Source: DATBGS01 sp036557885 (GTDB lineage: Bacteria > Chloroflexota > Ktedonobacteria > Ktedonobacterales > DATBGS01). From it: a DNA stretch of 39,339 bases. Positions 8,342 to 17,350 of the stretch are shown piece by piece (position 1 is the stretch's first letter; every line of letters starts with the position of its first letter). The stretch is taken from NCBI GenBank assembly GCA_036557885.1, contig DATBGS010000033.1, positions 1-39,339 of the forward strand. The letters are read 5' to 3'. The translations under genes and the position numbers were made by a program. The notes beneath the pieces were generated by a model, which worked only from the letters and a program-made list of their open reading frames with translations, ran no database searches and was not told where the DNA came from.

Positions 8342-9863
8342 TGTAGTGTTTTCTGTCCTCTACTCTCCCGGTTTACACAGGTTCCCCCTCCTGGTCCCTT
8401 GGTGTAGACTCCAAGCAAGACTCCTACCTCTTGCTTGGAGGTTGCTTGCATGGAAGAGCACCTGGTCGCTGATCGCTCTCACCTCCGCCGTTTGCTCCTA
8501 GCCCATCCCGACTGGCCCTATCAAGAATTGGCCGAACAGATCGGGCGCCCACGTGACTGGGTGAAGCGCTGGGTCAAGCGGTTGCGCGCTGCCCCTCCCA
8601 CTGATGAAGCGGTGTTGTGGAATCGCTCCTCCGCCCGGCACCATCTGCCGCCCCCACTGCCGGAGGCAGTGATCAACCGGATTTTGGAGATCCGTGATCA
8701 TCCGCCGGAACACTTACAACGCACGCCCGGTCCAAAGGCGATCTTGTACTACCTCCACCGCCAGGAGGATCTACTCGCCAAAGGGCTGCGCCTGCCGCGC
8801 TCGCCCCGCACCATCTGGCAGATCCTCACCGCTCATGGCCGCATTGCGTAAAGCCCTCGCCGTACCCATGTGCCCATGGAACGTCCAGGCCCACTCGTCT
8901 CCTGGCAATTCGATCTCAAGGATGCGGACAGTGTGCCACCCGACCCGGAAGGGAAGCAGCAACATGTGGTCGAAACGTTTGACATCGTGGATGTGGGCAC
9001 CTCCCTCGCCCTTTGCGTCAAGCCTGGCGAGGACTACACGGCGGAGACGGTGTTTACCCCCGTGGTGGAGACGCTGCGGGAGTATGGACTGCCCGAGGTG
9101 GCCGGCTTTGACCGCGACCCGCGGTTCGTCGGCTCGTCTAGCGGGCGCGATTTCCCCAGTCCGTTTGTGCGCTTCTGGCACTGCCTGGGCGTTGAGCCCT
9201 ACATCTGTCCACCCAAGCGACCAGATAAGAATGGGGTGGTCGAAAGATTCCATCGTTCGCTGGGAGAAGAGTGCCTGGACAAGCATCAGCCGACTGATCT
9301 GGGCCAGGTGCGCGAAGTCACCACCACGTACCACCAACACTACAACTTCGAGCGTCCGAACCAGGCGAAGCCGTGTGGCAACCGCCCGCCGCGCGTGGCC
9401 TTCCCTGAGCTGCCAGTGCGACCCGCGCTCCCGCTGTGGGTGGACCCGGATGCCTGGGTGCAGGCGATTCACGGCGAGCACTACGCCCGCAAGGTGGATC
9501 CCGAGGGGTGCGTCAAGCTGGGCGACAAACGCTACTACGTCCAGAAAGACCTGGCGGGCACGCATGTGGTGCTGGAAGTGGACGCCCCGGCGCGGGAGGT
9601 GGTGGTTTGGCGCCGCAAGGAAGCGGTCAAACGCCTCCCGCTCAAGGGGATCAAGAAGGACCTGCTGGCCTTCGACGACTTTGTCGACCAGTTGCGGCTG
9701 GAGGCGCGCCAAGAGTGGGGCCGGACCGAGACAGCGCTACGTGCCCGGCGTCAGCGCAACTGGGCAGGGAGGTGAACCCGCTGCGGGCAGCGACTGGTGT
9801 AACCGAGCAGACAGGAGGGGGAACCTGTGTAAACCGGGAGAGTAGAGGACAGAAAACACTACA
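8342..9863 (+). mobile_element. IS481-like insertion sequence, copy 1 (1522 bp)
   Basis: The ends are perfect 52-bp inverted repeats (8342-8393 and 9812-9863) beginning TGTAGTGTTTTCTGTCC. They are flanked by a 5-bp direct repeat CTCGG at 8337-8341 and 9864-9868, the target duplication. Perfect ends and duplication imply a fairly recent insertion even though the transposase has a stop codon. It lies directly next to the left end of the IS1-like element. Confidence 0.92.
8450..9775 (+). pseudogene. IS481-like transposase with in-frame stop
   Basis: Aligned with the intact relative at 10807-12123, this gene reads through in one frame except for TAA at 8849-8851, where the relative has a His codon (GRIA then H). 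The first part holds the helix-turn-helix (ELAEQIGRPRDWVKRWVKRL). The second part, which could restart at GTG 8870 or ATG 8876, holds the DDE core: Asp in WQFDLKDAD, Asp in GFDRDPRFVG, Glu in KNGVVERFHRSLGEECLD. A GGAGG site precedes the ATG at 8450. It is either inactive, made as two chains, or read through. Confidence 0.85.
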
Positions 9864-10700
9864 CTCGGTGTGGGATAATTCCCTCCATCCTGCCAAGCAT
9901 TTGACAAAGTCTGTGGATGCTCGGTACGCTTGGAATCAGATCTTCACCATTATGATTTCAAGCGGTAAATGCTATGTCCTTACACGACGACTTGGTCCTG
10001 CTCCTCTGCTTGCCCATTCTGCTCGGAGTCTGGCTGTATCAATACTCCAGGAGCTTCCGCAGTTCCTCCTGTGCTCAGGTGTCGCCCTGCTCTCACCTCC
10101 CTCGTCGTCTCAAACCACGCTCCCCGCTCGGTTGCCCTGCGTGCTGTCAGGCGGCTTTGACTGAAACGGTCCAGAAGCCGATATCTGCCAAAGTCGCAGC
10201 CCTGGCGCGAGGTCAAAAGCCGCCGGGGAGCACCTAAATTGGTGAACACGGAGGGGGCGGCCTGTCCGAACCGAGCCTGCCCGTATTTTGGCATCAGCGA
10301 CGCCGAGGTCCATGCCGTGGTGAGTGATGGCAGACATGGGAAAGTCGAGCGCATCCAACGGTGGCGTTGTCAGGCGTGCCAGACGTGTTTTAGCGCGCGG
10401 CTCCATACCCCGATGTATCGGCTGAAAACCCCGTCGCGGCAGGTGGCGCTGGTGCTCGGCGCGCTGGCAGAAGGGCTGGATGTGTCTGCCGCCGAACGGA
10501 TCTTTGGGTTTCGGCATGCGACCATCACCCGGTGGCTCCTCAGTGCCGGAGCGCATGTGCAAACCTTGCAAGAGCGCACCTTCTGCCAGTTGGAGATCGC
10601 GCACGTGCAACTGGATGAATTACGCACGCGCTTGCGCAGCCACACGCAGGTGCTGTGGCTCTGGGTGGCCATTGACCCGATTTCCAAATGCATTCCGGTC

Positions 10701-12172
10701 TGTATGACTTTCCCTCCTCATGACCGGGTGAGTGATCACCTCGTAGCCACTGCCTTCTTGTTGTAGACTCCAGGCAAGCCTTAATCTCTTGCCAGGAGCC
10801 ATTGCCATGGAAGAAGCCGAACTGGTTGCCAACCGTGCACACCTGCGTCACCTGCTCCGCGAGCATCCCGACTGGCCACGCCAGGAGTATGCTGACCAGA
10901 TCGGGCGGTCGCTCGGCTGGGTGAAGAAATGGATGAAGCGGCTTCGAGAGGCGCCTCCTACCGACGAAGCCGTCTTGTGGCGCCGCTCCTCTGCCCGCAT
11001 CCATCCACCACCCAAAACCAGCGCGCTCGCCATCGAACGTATCTTGGACATCCGTGATCATCCGCCCGAAAACCTCCACCGGACGCCGGGCCCAAAAGCT
11101 ATTTTGTACTACCTTGGTCGTGACCAGGCCCTCCAGTCCTCCGGTGTCCTGGTGCCGCGCTCGACCCATACCATCTGGCAGATTCTCACCCAACACGGCC
11201 GCATCGCCCACCCGCCCCGACGCCAACGCGTGCCCATGGAGCGGCCGGGGCCGCTCCAATACTGGCAACGGGATTTCAAAGATGACAGCACGGTTGCGAC
11301 TGAGCAGATGGGCAAGCGGCAGCATGTCGTCGAGACGCTCAACACCTACGATGTGGGGACCGCGGTCGTGCTCAACGCCCAGGTGCGCGAGGATTTCACG
11401 GCCGAGACGGCACTGCTTGCGGTAGTGGAGACCTTCTCCCAGTGGGGGCTGCCAGATTTGGTGAGTGTTGATCGCGATGTCCGGTGGGTGGGATCGGCCA
11501 GCGGACGCGATTTCCTCAGTCCGTTTGTGCGCATGCTGCACTGTCTGAAAGTCGGGGTGTACATCTGCCCGCCCCAGCGTCCGGACAAAAATGGAGGGGT
11601 GGAGAGATACAATAAAAGTTACAAGTACGAGTGCTTGCTGTTCCATCACCCCACCGATTTGGGCCAGGTGCGGGAGGTCACGGCGCAGTATCACCACCAC
11701 TACAACCATGAGCGCCCCAACCAGGCCAAGCCCTGTGGCAATCGTCCACCGCGGGTGGCCTTTCCCAACTTGCCAGCACGTCCACCCCTGCCGGACGTCA
11801 TCGACCCAGATGGGTGGGTGCAAGCCATCCATGGCCAGCGCTTCGCCCGCAAGGTCAAAAGGGATGGCAGTGTGCAACTGGAGAAGCGGCCCTATCACAT
11901 CAAGCAGGCCCTGGCAGGCACGCACGTGGTCTTGGAGGTGGATGGGCCCGCACAGGAACTGGTGGTGTGGCAACAGAAAGAGGTGATCAAGCGGCTGCCG
12001 ATCAAGGGGCTGCAAAAGCAGTTGCTCCCCTGGAACCACTTCGTGCTACAACTGCGCGAAGAAGCGCGCACCGAGTGGCGCCTGTATCAGCAGGGGAGAC
12101 GGGCTAAGCAGGCGAGAGGATGATGGCTACGAGGTGATCACTCACCTGGTCATGAGGAGGGAAAGTCGTACA
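10701..12172 (+). mobile_element. IS481-like insertion sequence, copy 2 (1472 bp)
   Basis: The 49-bp inverted repeats (10701-10749 and 12124-12172) differ at two positions and begin TGTA(T/C)GACTTTCCCTCC. CGGTC is duplicated at 10696-10700 and 12173-12177. Excising the element rejoins the IS1-like transposase in frame (ATT CCG GTC TTC CAA), which proves it as a secondary insertion. It is related to copy 1 but clearly diverged in both coding and terminal sequence. Confidence 0.93.
10807..12123 (+). CDS. IS481-like DDE transposase, intact
   Basis: Transposase of 438 aa. The N-terminal helix-turn-helix (EYADQIGRSLGWVKKWMKRL) is followed by a linker and an RNase-H-fold core. The catalytic candidates are Asp in YWQRDFKDDS, Asp in SVDRDVRWVG and Glu in DKNGGVERYNKSYKYECL. 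A C-terminal region rich in beta-strand patterns (RFARKVKRDGSVQLEKRPYH, in part) is of the type that caps the core in long IS481/IS30-like enzymes. The ORF opens at TTG 10789, but AGGAG lies between that codon and ATG 10807, so the ATG is preferred. It could supply transposase in trans to copy 1 only if the quite different ends are recognised, which is doubtful. Confidence 0.88.
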   Translation: MEEAELVANRAHLRHLLREHPDWPRQEYADQIGRSLGWVKKWMKRLREAPPTDEAVLWRRSSARIHPPPKTSALAIERILDIRDHPPENLHRTPGPKAILYYLGRDQALQSSGVLVPRSTHTIWQILTQHGRIAHPPRRQRVPMERPGPLQYWQRDFKDDSTVATEQMGKRQHVVETLNTYDVGTAVVLNAQVREDFTAETALLAVVETFSQWGLPDLVSVDRDVRWVGSASGRDFLSPFVRMLHCLKVGVYICPPQRPDKNGGVERYNKSYKYECLLFHHPTDLGQVREVTAQYHHHYNHERPNQAKPCGNRPPRVAFPNLPARPPLPDVIDPDGWVQAIHGQRFARKVKRDGSVQLEKRPYHIKQALAGTHVVLEVDGPAQELVVWQQKEVIKRLPIKGLQKQLLPWNHFVLQLREEARTEWRLYQQGRRAKQARG

Positions 12173-12976
12173 CGGTCTTCCAACTTGGTCCGCGCACGCA
12201 CGACAGGGCGCACCTGTTGATTCATCATCTGCGAGAGCGTCTGGCTCCGGGGTGTCTTCCGTTGTTCGCCAGCGACGGACTGAATCCCTATTTCTACGCA
12301 TTGACCGCCTACTTTGGGCAGTGGATCAAAGCCCCTGGCGGTAGGAGCAAGAAGCCACAGTGGCAGGTAGAGGCAGGTTTCCTGTATGGGCAAGTGCGAG
12401 ATGCGCTATCGCCGACGCAAGCTGGTGGGGGTCAAGCACGTGATGCGGTTGGGAACTGGGGGCGCCTTCAAAGAATCCTTGCAGGCGTTGGGCTTTTCTG
12501 GCCAGGTAAACACGGCGTTTATCGAGCGGGTCAACTTGACGATCCGGCGCGGGGTGCGGCGTTGGCGCGCCGCACCTGGGCGACCGCGTGGCACCTTCCC
12601 CATTTGGAGGCCCAACTCCAGTGGTGGCTGGCGTACTATCATTTTGTCCGGCCACACGGCTCGCTGCGCGTTGTGATGCAAGGGCAAGCGGGCGCGAACT
12701 CCCCGAGGAGACCCTGGTACCGGCAGCGCACCCCGGCCATGGCCGCTGGACGGGCAACCTATCGGTGGAGCACACACTACCTCCTCAGTTGTCCTTTGCC
12801 AGCGCCCCTTGGGTAAGGAGGCGCGGAAAGCCGGGAGCCAGGTATACCTGGACACGCGAGGGCTGCTACCCAGGCTAAAAGGTCACTTTAGGCGTACCAT
12901 CGGCCAGTTTCTCCAGGAAAGGAAGCAAGAATGAGCCAGAAAATGGCTTCGCAGAGGCTGCTCGAATTATCCCACA

Positions 12977-13308
12977 TATTCGGTACTCCTTTTGGATACA
13001 GGGGATAATTCAATCAGTCCTTGCGAGAGCGTTTTGGGACTCATTTTTGCTCTCTTCCCTGGAAAAACTGCCCTTTGGAGTACCAAATCGGAGACCTGTT
13101 AGCTTGGGCATGAACCCCGTCGTGTGCGGAAAATAGATCCGGACCGCTGAGTGCTGGCGCTATCAGTCACTGACCTTGCCTTATCCTGAATCGCTTCCTC
13201 GCTTTTCCTGTCCTGGTGCCCTTCTTCGGAAGGGGCTAAGGAATGACTGCGCGCAAGAGAAACCAATAGGCGAAGGGGGTAGCTTAGCAGGAACTCGACG
13301 AAGAGGGA
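12977..13308. other. Spacer with no recognised gene
   Basis: Between the IS1-like end and repeat copy A no ORF has both a start signal and a familiar sequence. GGGATAATTC near 13005 repeats part of the IS1-like terminus in direct orientation and may be a remnant. Confidence 0.5.
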
Positions 13309-13338
13309 GGAAGAATCGCCCACTCTTGAGGTTCGCAT

Positions 13339-13517
13339 GCGGAACCGAAGGGGTCGAATCCGCGATCTCGAACCATGTCAGGTGTCATTTGGACTCAGGC
13401 TCTGGAACGGGGGCAATAGAGCAAGGTGGTCTAATCCATAATCATGGCTGGTGCCTCTTGGGGACTGGGCTGAAAGCAAGCTTGACGGAACCGACGGGAG
13501 TCGGATTCGCTGTCGCC
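13339..13517 (+). repeat. Dispersed structured repeat, copy A (candidate non-coding RNA)
   Basis: This 179-bp block aligns without a gap to copies at 25611 and 31539. Conserved parts include GGGTCGAATCCGCGATCTC, TGGGGACTGGGCTGAAAGC and GACGGAACCGACGGG. At the 5' end GCGGA pairs with UCCGC around an inner ACC/GGU stem and a GAAG loop. At the 3' end CCGAC-GGGA-GUCGG forms a hairpin inside GACGG/CUGUC. Orientation is taken from the small HTH ORF that follows. All three copies are also open in one frame, but substitutions show no excess at third codon positions, so RNA is favoured over protein. Confidence 0.65.
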
Positions 13518-13533
13518 ACTGAAATGGGTACCT

Positions 13534-13788
13534 TTGACCGCACTGCTTCTCGCTCCCGTAGAAAGTATACCACCAAAGCATCCGCATGTGAATCCGCCTC
13601 CTCCCCCTTTCAAAATTCCGCGTGTCGAATGGCCGAGCGTGGTACAGCGCGTGGCGCAAGGCGAGTCCTTGCGGCAGTTGGCACGCAGCTACCGCGTGTC
13701 GTACGAAGCGATCCGGCGCATTCTGGCGGCGGAGCGGAGGAGTCACGCACATTCTGAAGAGGAACCTGAGGGAGAAGAGAGTCGGTGA
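13534..13788 (+). CDS. Small helix-turn-helix protein, copy A
   Basis: A protein of up to 84 aa starting at TTG 13534. A proline-rich lead (HPHVNPPPPPFKIPRVEW) precedes a resolvase-type helix-turn-helix, RVAQGESLRQLARSYRVSYE with EAIRRIL after it, then a charged tail. The same protein is encoded at 25815, with changes spread along it, and in both places it follows the structured repeat by a few tens of bases. Conservation of the HTH between copies supports a real product. The start has no good ribosome site, so expression is uncertain. It resembles the DNA-binding tail of serine recombinases but has no catalytic domain. Confidence 0.55.
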   Translation: MTALLLAPVESIPPKHPHVNPPPPPFKIPRVEWPSVVQRVAQGESLRQLARSYRVSYEAIRRILAAERRSHAHSEEEPEGEESR

Positions 13789-13822
13789 AAGGAGGGGATG
13801 GATTGTTTGTCTTCTACGGGCG

Positions 13823-16768
13823 TCAGATACACCCCTTGTCGCTCTCGCGCTTCAGTGCTGCCAGCGCCGTCTCAAGATGCTGGGCATAGAGCCGCTCGCC
13901 CAGCCGGGTACAGATGGCCAGCGCGGCCTCAAAGCGTTCGCGGGCAAATTGCGTTGCCCCCTGCTGCTGATACAGTATGCCGTATCCATGGTGCACTTTG
14001 GCCTCAAGATAGGGCAAGCCTGCCACCGAGGCCAGGGCTTGCTCCAGCAAGGCGGCAGCCTCCGACCACCGGCGCTGCCGGGTCGTAAGCCGCGCGCTCA
14101 TTCTCAGCGTCTCTCCCTGGGTTATGCGACTTCCTGCGGCGGTTGCCTTCTCCAGGCTCTGCGTCAGGAAGACCTCGGCCTCGTCCAGCTGTCCCAGTTC
14201 GAGCGCGGCCCAAGCCAACAGGAGAGGTGATGCAAGCTGGCCCAGACGCTGGTATACTCTGCTGAGGCGCTCGTAGGCCGCAGCTGGCTGGCCTTCCAAC
14301 AACTCGCGCTCTGCCAGGCAAGAGTGGCCCACTGCCCATCCCTCCAGATCGCCAGTCTGCTCTGCCAGGCGGATTCCTTCGGTCAGATCGCGCCTTGCCT
14401 CTTCCCACCGTCCCTCAGCCATGGCGAGCTCGCCGCAGCCGGTCAGCACCGCACCAGTGCCCCGATATTGGCGTACCCGGCCCAGGTGCATCATGGCCTC
14501 TTCATAGTCAAGACGCGCCTGGGTCCAGTGACCGGTCAGAAAGGTGGCGTAGGCACGCCGTGCCCGAATAATCGCCATCTGTGCGGGATCTCCTAACCGC
14601 TCTGCTGCCTCAACGGCCCCATCGAATGCTCGCTGCTGGTGCTCCAGATGACCTTGCTCCAGATGCCTCTTGCCTGCCCAGCTCAGGGCATGCGACAGAG
14701 ACCAGAGATCGCCTACCTGCTTTGCCCGGGCGATGAGCTCCTCCAACGGCGGGGAAAGCTCTGCGAAAGACGCCAGGTTCGACAAGGCCAGGCACAAGGC
14801 GTGCAACGCCTTCACCAGCAGCGCCTCCTCCCCGACGATCCGTGCGCGCGCCACCGCTCGCTCTGCGACTGCTCGCTCCTCGGTGAATTGCTGGCAGCCA
14901 TAATACAGGGCGGCACGCGTGGTTTCCATCGTTACCAGCGCCGGAGAGGGCGTATCAGCCTCGATCCTGGCATACAACCTTTCCAGACGTCGCAACCCTT
15001 CTGGCGCAGTGCCACGACGCACATGGGATTGCCCAATCTCCGAGAGCGCCCGCCACATCTGGTCCTGATCTCCTAGCGCCTCGGCCAGGTGCACGACGCG
15101 CTCACACACCTCGAGAGACTCATCATAGCGCGCCAGGGTATGCAGCACGTTGCCCCAGCGTTCACATATCTCAGCGATCGTTGCAGGGCGCTCCAACCGC
15201 TCCAGCAGCGGCACGAGCTCTCGATAATAGCCTTCGGCTTCTGCGGGCGCATGGACCTGCTCAGCTCGCTTTCCTGCCTGCTCAAGATAGAACGCGGCTT
15301 TCTCCTCATTTCCAGCCTGCGTAAAGTGGTACGCGAGCTGTTCCACTGGCGCCGCTCCAGAACGGTGCTCCAACGCTTCGGCGATCCGCTGGTGGAGCAC
15401 CTTGCGCCGCCTGCCCCCCAGGTCGGCCAGCACGACGTCGTGGATCAGGTCGTGGGCAAATTGATAGACATCGGCTTCGACTTCGACCAACAGAGCGCCC
15501 TGGCAAGCCGCATCGAGGGCCGCGAGCAAGGTGTGCTCATCTGGCCCACTCAGGGCGGTGAGCAAGGCGCCTGACGCGCGGCGCCCGATGACAGCAGCCG
15601 TTTTCAAGACATCCTGTGCCGATTCAGGCAACGCAGATACCCGCTGACGAATACTCTCAGCGACGTTCGACGGGATGGTCAGCACCGCTTGTCCTTCCCT
15701 GCTATTGGCTTGTAACGCCTGCGCGCAGCTCATCAGGAAAAAGGGTACCCCCCCCACACGAGAGAGCACTTGTTCCTGGAGAGGGGGATGCAGCTCTTCG
15801 TGCTCCAGCAGGGTCCTTAAGAGGCTCTGGGCTTCCTGGGGAGCGAGTGGCCCCACCTGTTCCTGGGCAACCAACCCAGCGAGGGTCAGATCCGTAAGCA
15901 GGATCCTCAGTGGATGCTGAGCAATCACCTCTGTGCTGCGGTAGGCGCCCAGGAAGCGGATCGGTTGATCCTGAGTGCTGCGCAGCAAGCTGATCAGGAG
16001 ATCGAGCGCATCGGCTCCAGCCCATTGGAGATCATCGAGGATCAGCAGAATGCCAGAGGGGCCAGCGCTGTTGGCAAGGTAGCGTGCAACGGCAGCAAAC
16101 ATCAACCGGCGTTCTTGTTCAGGGGAGGCAGTCCAGGATGGTGTTGGAACCAGCACGGTGTCTGCCAACTCCGGCAACAGCCGAACCAGCCAACTACAGC
16201 CCTGTAAGTACAGCCGCTTCTGCGCAAGAGGCTGCTGGTGCAGGTGGGACTCCACGGCTTCGAGGAGTGGGGCATAGGGTTCCTGGCTGCTGCGTCGGTG
16301 GCACTGACCTTTCAGCACTGTCCAGCCCTGGGCGCTGGCTCGCTGCGCTGCCTCGGCCAGGAGCCGCGACTTGCCAATGCCCGGCTCGCCAGCCAGCAGC
16401 AGCAGAGGCGGTCCCTCGCCCGCCAGATGCTGCGCCAACCGCGCCAGTTCGTCTGCCCGCCCGGCCAGCGGCACCCGCGCGGAGGCGGAGAAGATCCCGT
16501 GTTCGCGGACAGGGGGGGTAGCGGGGGCAGCGGTTGACCAGCGGTAGGCCGCTTCCAGACGAGCGCGCTCGTCGGCAGAAAGCTGGAGCGCATCGGCGAG
16601 CAGACGCAGCGTCTCTTTACGTGGCGCGCGATTGACCCCGCGTTCCAGATCGCTGATGGCGCGGTAGCTCAGTCCTGCACGCTCCCCGAGCGCTTCCTGA
16701 GTCAGCCCGCGGGCCAGGCGTGCGCGCTTGAGCAGGGCGCCAAAGGGCAGTGGATGGGTGAGTGCCAT
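13823..16768 (-). CDS. XRE-HTH / STAND-type ATPase / TPR regulator
   Basis: Regulator of 981 aa. An N-terminal XRE helix-turn-helix (about residues 8-65: LKRARLARGLTQEALGERAG, LSYRAISDLERGV) is followed by a P-loop NTPase with Walker A GEPGIGKS near residue 131 and Walker B ILLILDDLQWAGAD near 245, then a helical region and a long C-terminal TPR array (about 480-975) with repeated patterns such as YDESLEVCERVVHLAEALGD. This is the architecture of MalT/AfsR-like STAND regulators, in which ligand or partner sensing by the TPRs gates ATP-driven oligomerisation. The ORF is open to 16885, but GGAGG before the ATG at 16768 and the start of the HTH fix the choice. It is divergent from the peptide/JAMM cluster across the MITE-like element, so it may control that cluster, or act with it as an NTPase switch. 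Confidence 0.85.
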   Translation of the reverse strand: MALTHPLPFGALLKRARLARGLTQEALGERAGLSYRAISDLERGVNRAPRKETLRLLADALQLSADERARLEAAYRWSTAAPATPPVREHGIFSASARVPLAGRADELARLAQHLAGEGPPLLLLAGEPGIGKSRLLAEAAQRASAQGWTVLKGQCHRRSSQEPYAPLLEAVESHLHQQPLAQKRLYLQGCSWLVRLLPELADTVLVPTPSWTASPEQERRLMFAAVARYLANSAGPSGILLILDDLQWAGADALDLLISLLRSTQDQPIRFLGAYRSTEVIAQHPLRILLTDLTLAGLVAQEQVGPLAPQEAQSLLRTLLEHEELHPPLQEQVLSRVGGVPFFLMSCAQALQANSREGQAVLTIPSNVAESIRQRVSALPESAQDVLKTAAVIGRRASGALLTALSGPDEHTLLAALDAACQGALLVEVEADVYQFAHDLIHDVVLADLGGRRRKVLHQRIAEALEHRSGAAPVEQLAYHFTQAGNEEKAAFYLEQAGKRAEQVHAPAEAEGYYRELVPLLERLERPATIAEICERWGNVLHTLARYDESLEVCERVVHLAEALGDQDQMWRALSEIGQSHVRRGTAPEGLRRLERLYARIEADTPSPALVTMETTRAALYYGCQQFTEERAVAERAVARARIVGEEALLVKALHALCLALSNLASFAELSPPLEELIARAKQVGDLWSLSHALSWAGKRHLEQGHLEHQQRAFDGAVEAAERLGDPAQMAIIRARRAYATFLTGHWTQARLDYEEAMMHLGRVRQYRGTGAVLTGCGELAMAEGRWEEARRDLTEGIRLAEQTGDLEGWAVGHSCLAERELLEGQPAAAYERLSRVYQRLGQLASPLLLAWAALELGQLDEAEVFLTQSLEKATAAGSRITQGETLRMSARLTTRQRRWSEAAALLEQALASVAGLPYLEAKVHHGYGILYQQQGATQFARERFEAALAICTRLGERLYAQHLETALAALKRESDKGCI

Positions 16769-16876
16769 GTGGTCAGACCCTCCAGAGACGCTGGCAGCAG
16801 CTTCTTTCCCTCCTGAAACAATCTCGTGTCTCTGAGCATAGCATGCTTCGTCTCCGCTGGCAAGAGGGCCTGGTGC

Positions 16877-17175
16877 CAGGGCCATTTAAAAGTCGGTATA
16901 TACCAATCATTCGGCGATTAAAATCGCCGCTAAGGGCGTTTCGCCAGGACAAAGGGGACACCAAAGTCCTGGCGAAACGCCCTTAGCGGCCAATTATGAA
17001 GTTTTCTTTTGTAGTCAGGGCACGTTTTCGTTCCAGCCCGCCTACGCGGGCTTCGCGTCCCTGTGGGACTCCAGGTGCGCGCTTGAGACGCGATGGGGCG
17101 GGGGTGGCCGCGCTATTTGGTAAAATTTCATCATTGGCCGAAAAGGAGAGGGGTGCCGACTTTTAAATGGCCCTG
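16877..17175. mobile_element. MITE-like element of 299 bp with 20-bp inverted ends
   Basis: CAGGGCCATTTAAAAGTCGG at 16877-16896 is repeated as its exact complement at 17156-17175. The 299 bp between have no ORF of note and are full of hairpins: an 18-bp palindrome at 16912-16929, a 25-bp-arm stem-loop at 16926-16990 and a GC-rich hairpin around AGCCCGCCTACGCGGGCT near 17036. Short length, inverted ends and lack of genes are the hallmarks of a miniature inverted-repeat element. No target duplication is evident. It separates two divergent genes and so could carry or disturb their promoters. Confidence 0.65.
16926..16990. repeat. Stem-loop with perfect 25-bp arms
   Basis: Arms at 16926-16950 and 16966-16990 (beginning GCCGCTAAGGGCGTTTCGCC) are exact complements around a 15-nt loop. 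The neighbouring palindrome CGGCGATTAAAATCGCCG (16912-16929) shares four bases with the first arm, so the two hairpins are mutually exclusive. In RNA this would be a very stable structure. In DNA it could extrude as a cruciform. Confidence 0.8.
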
Positions 17176-17191
17176 GCCTGGTGCCCAAAGA

Positions 17192-17215
17192 TGTGCGTCA
17201 TCCTGTGCGTCATCC
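17192..17215. repeat. 12-bp tandem repeat, two units
   Basis: TGTGCGTCATCC occurs twice in succession, with a third partial TGTGTG after it. It lies in the spacer between the MITE-like element and the leader-peptide gene. No function is suggested. Confidence 0.6.
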
Positions 17216-17350
17216 TGTGTGTGGTTCATGGACATTCCCCATCTGCTCTGGCATGCTAGGCACAGGCGTGAATACGGGACTGGAATTTGGAAGTGGACCG
17301 CTGAGCTGTAAGTAAGGCGAGGACTGAGAACAGAAAGGACGTGAGTAGGC

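Larger units (their letters stand above)
9974..12816 (+). pseudogene. IS1-like transposase, split by an IS and frameshifted
   Basis: Pieces of one protein are found in order. 9974-10237 gives an N-terminal hydrophobic segment (LLLCLPILLGVWLYQYSRSF). A shift near 10190 leads into PWREVKSRRGAPKLVNTEG and the zinc-ribbon ACPNRACPYFG with WRCQACQTCF. A helix-turn-helix (VSAAERIFGFRHATITRWLL) and VQLDELRTRLR then lead to WLWVAIDPISKCIPV, where the IS481-like insertion cuts. After 12172 the protein resumes as FQLGPRTHDRAHLL, then DGLNPYFYALTAYFGQW. The stretch about 12386-12560 (FIERVNLTIRRGV) is in another frame, and the end (WWLAYYHFVRPHGSLRV, RQRTPAMAAG) is back in the earlier one. This implies at least three indels plus one insertion. 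Confidence 0.8.
9869..12976 (+). mobile_element. IS1-like element, decayed and interrupted
   Basis: A 13-bp perfect inverted repeat TGTGGGATAATTC marks the ends (9869-9881 and, complementary, 12964-12976). Inside lies a broken IS1-type transposase gene. Removing the nested IS481-like element (10701-12172) and one target copy restores continuity and leaves about 1.6 kb. No clear target duplication was found, and the left flank was altered by the adjoining IS. Confidence 0.7.

Noticed and set aside
10540..12039. A 499-codon minus-strand ORF across IS481-like copy 2
   Set aside because: It spans the IS boundary and lies opposite a clear transposase, so it cannot be an old gene.
13339..13380. 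The GGTCGAATCC block looked like a tRNA T-arm
   Set aside because: No acceptor stem, D-arm or anticodon arm can be fitted around it.
13176..13757. Long open frame through repeat copy A, with similar open frames through copies B (25493-26041) and C (31415-31750)
   Set aside because: Substitutions between copies show no codon periodicity, the frame has no ribosome site, and the hairpins explain the conservation better. The open frames probably reflect shared ancestry of a GC-rich sequence.
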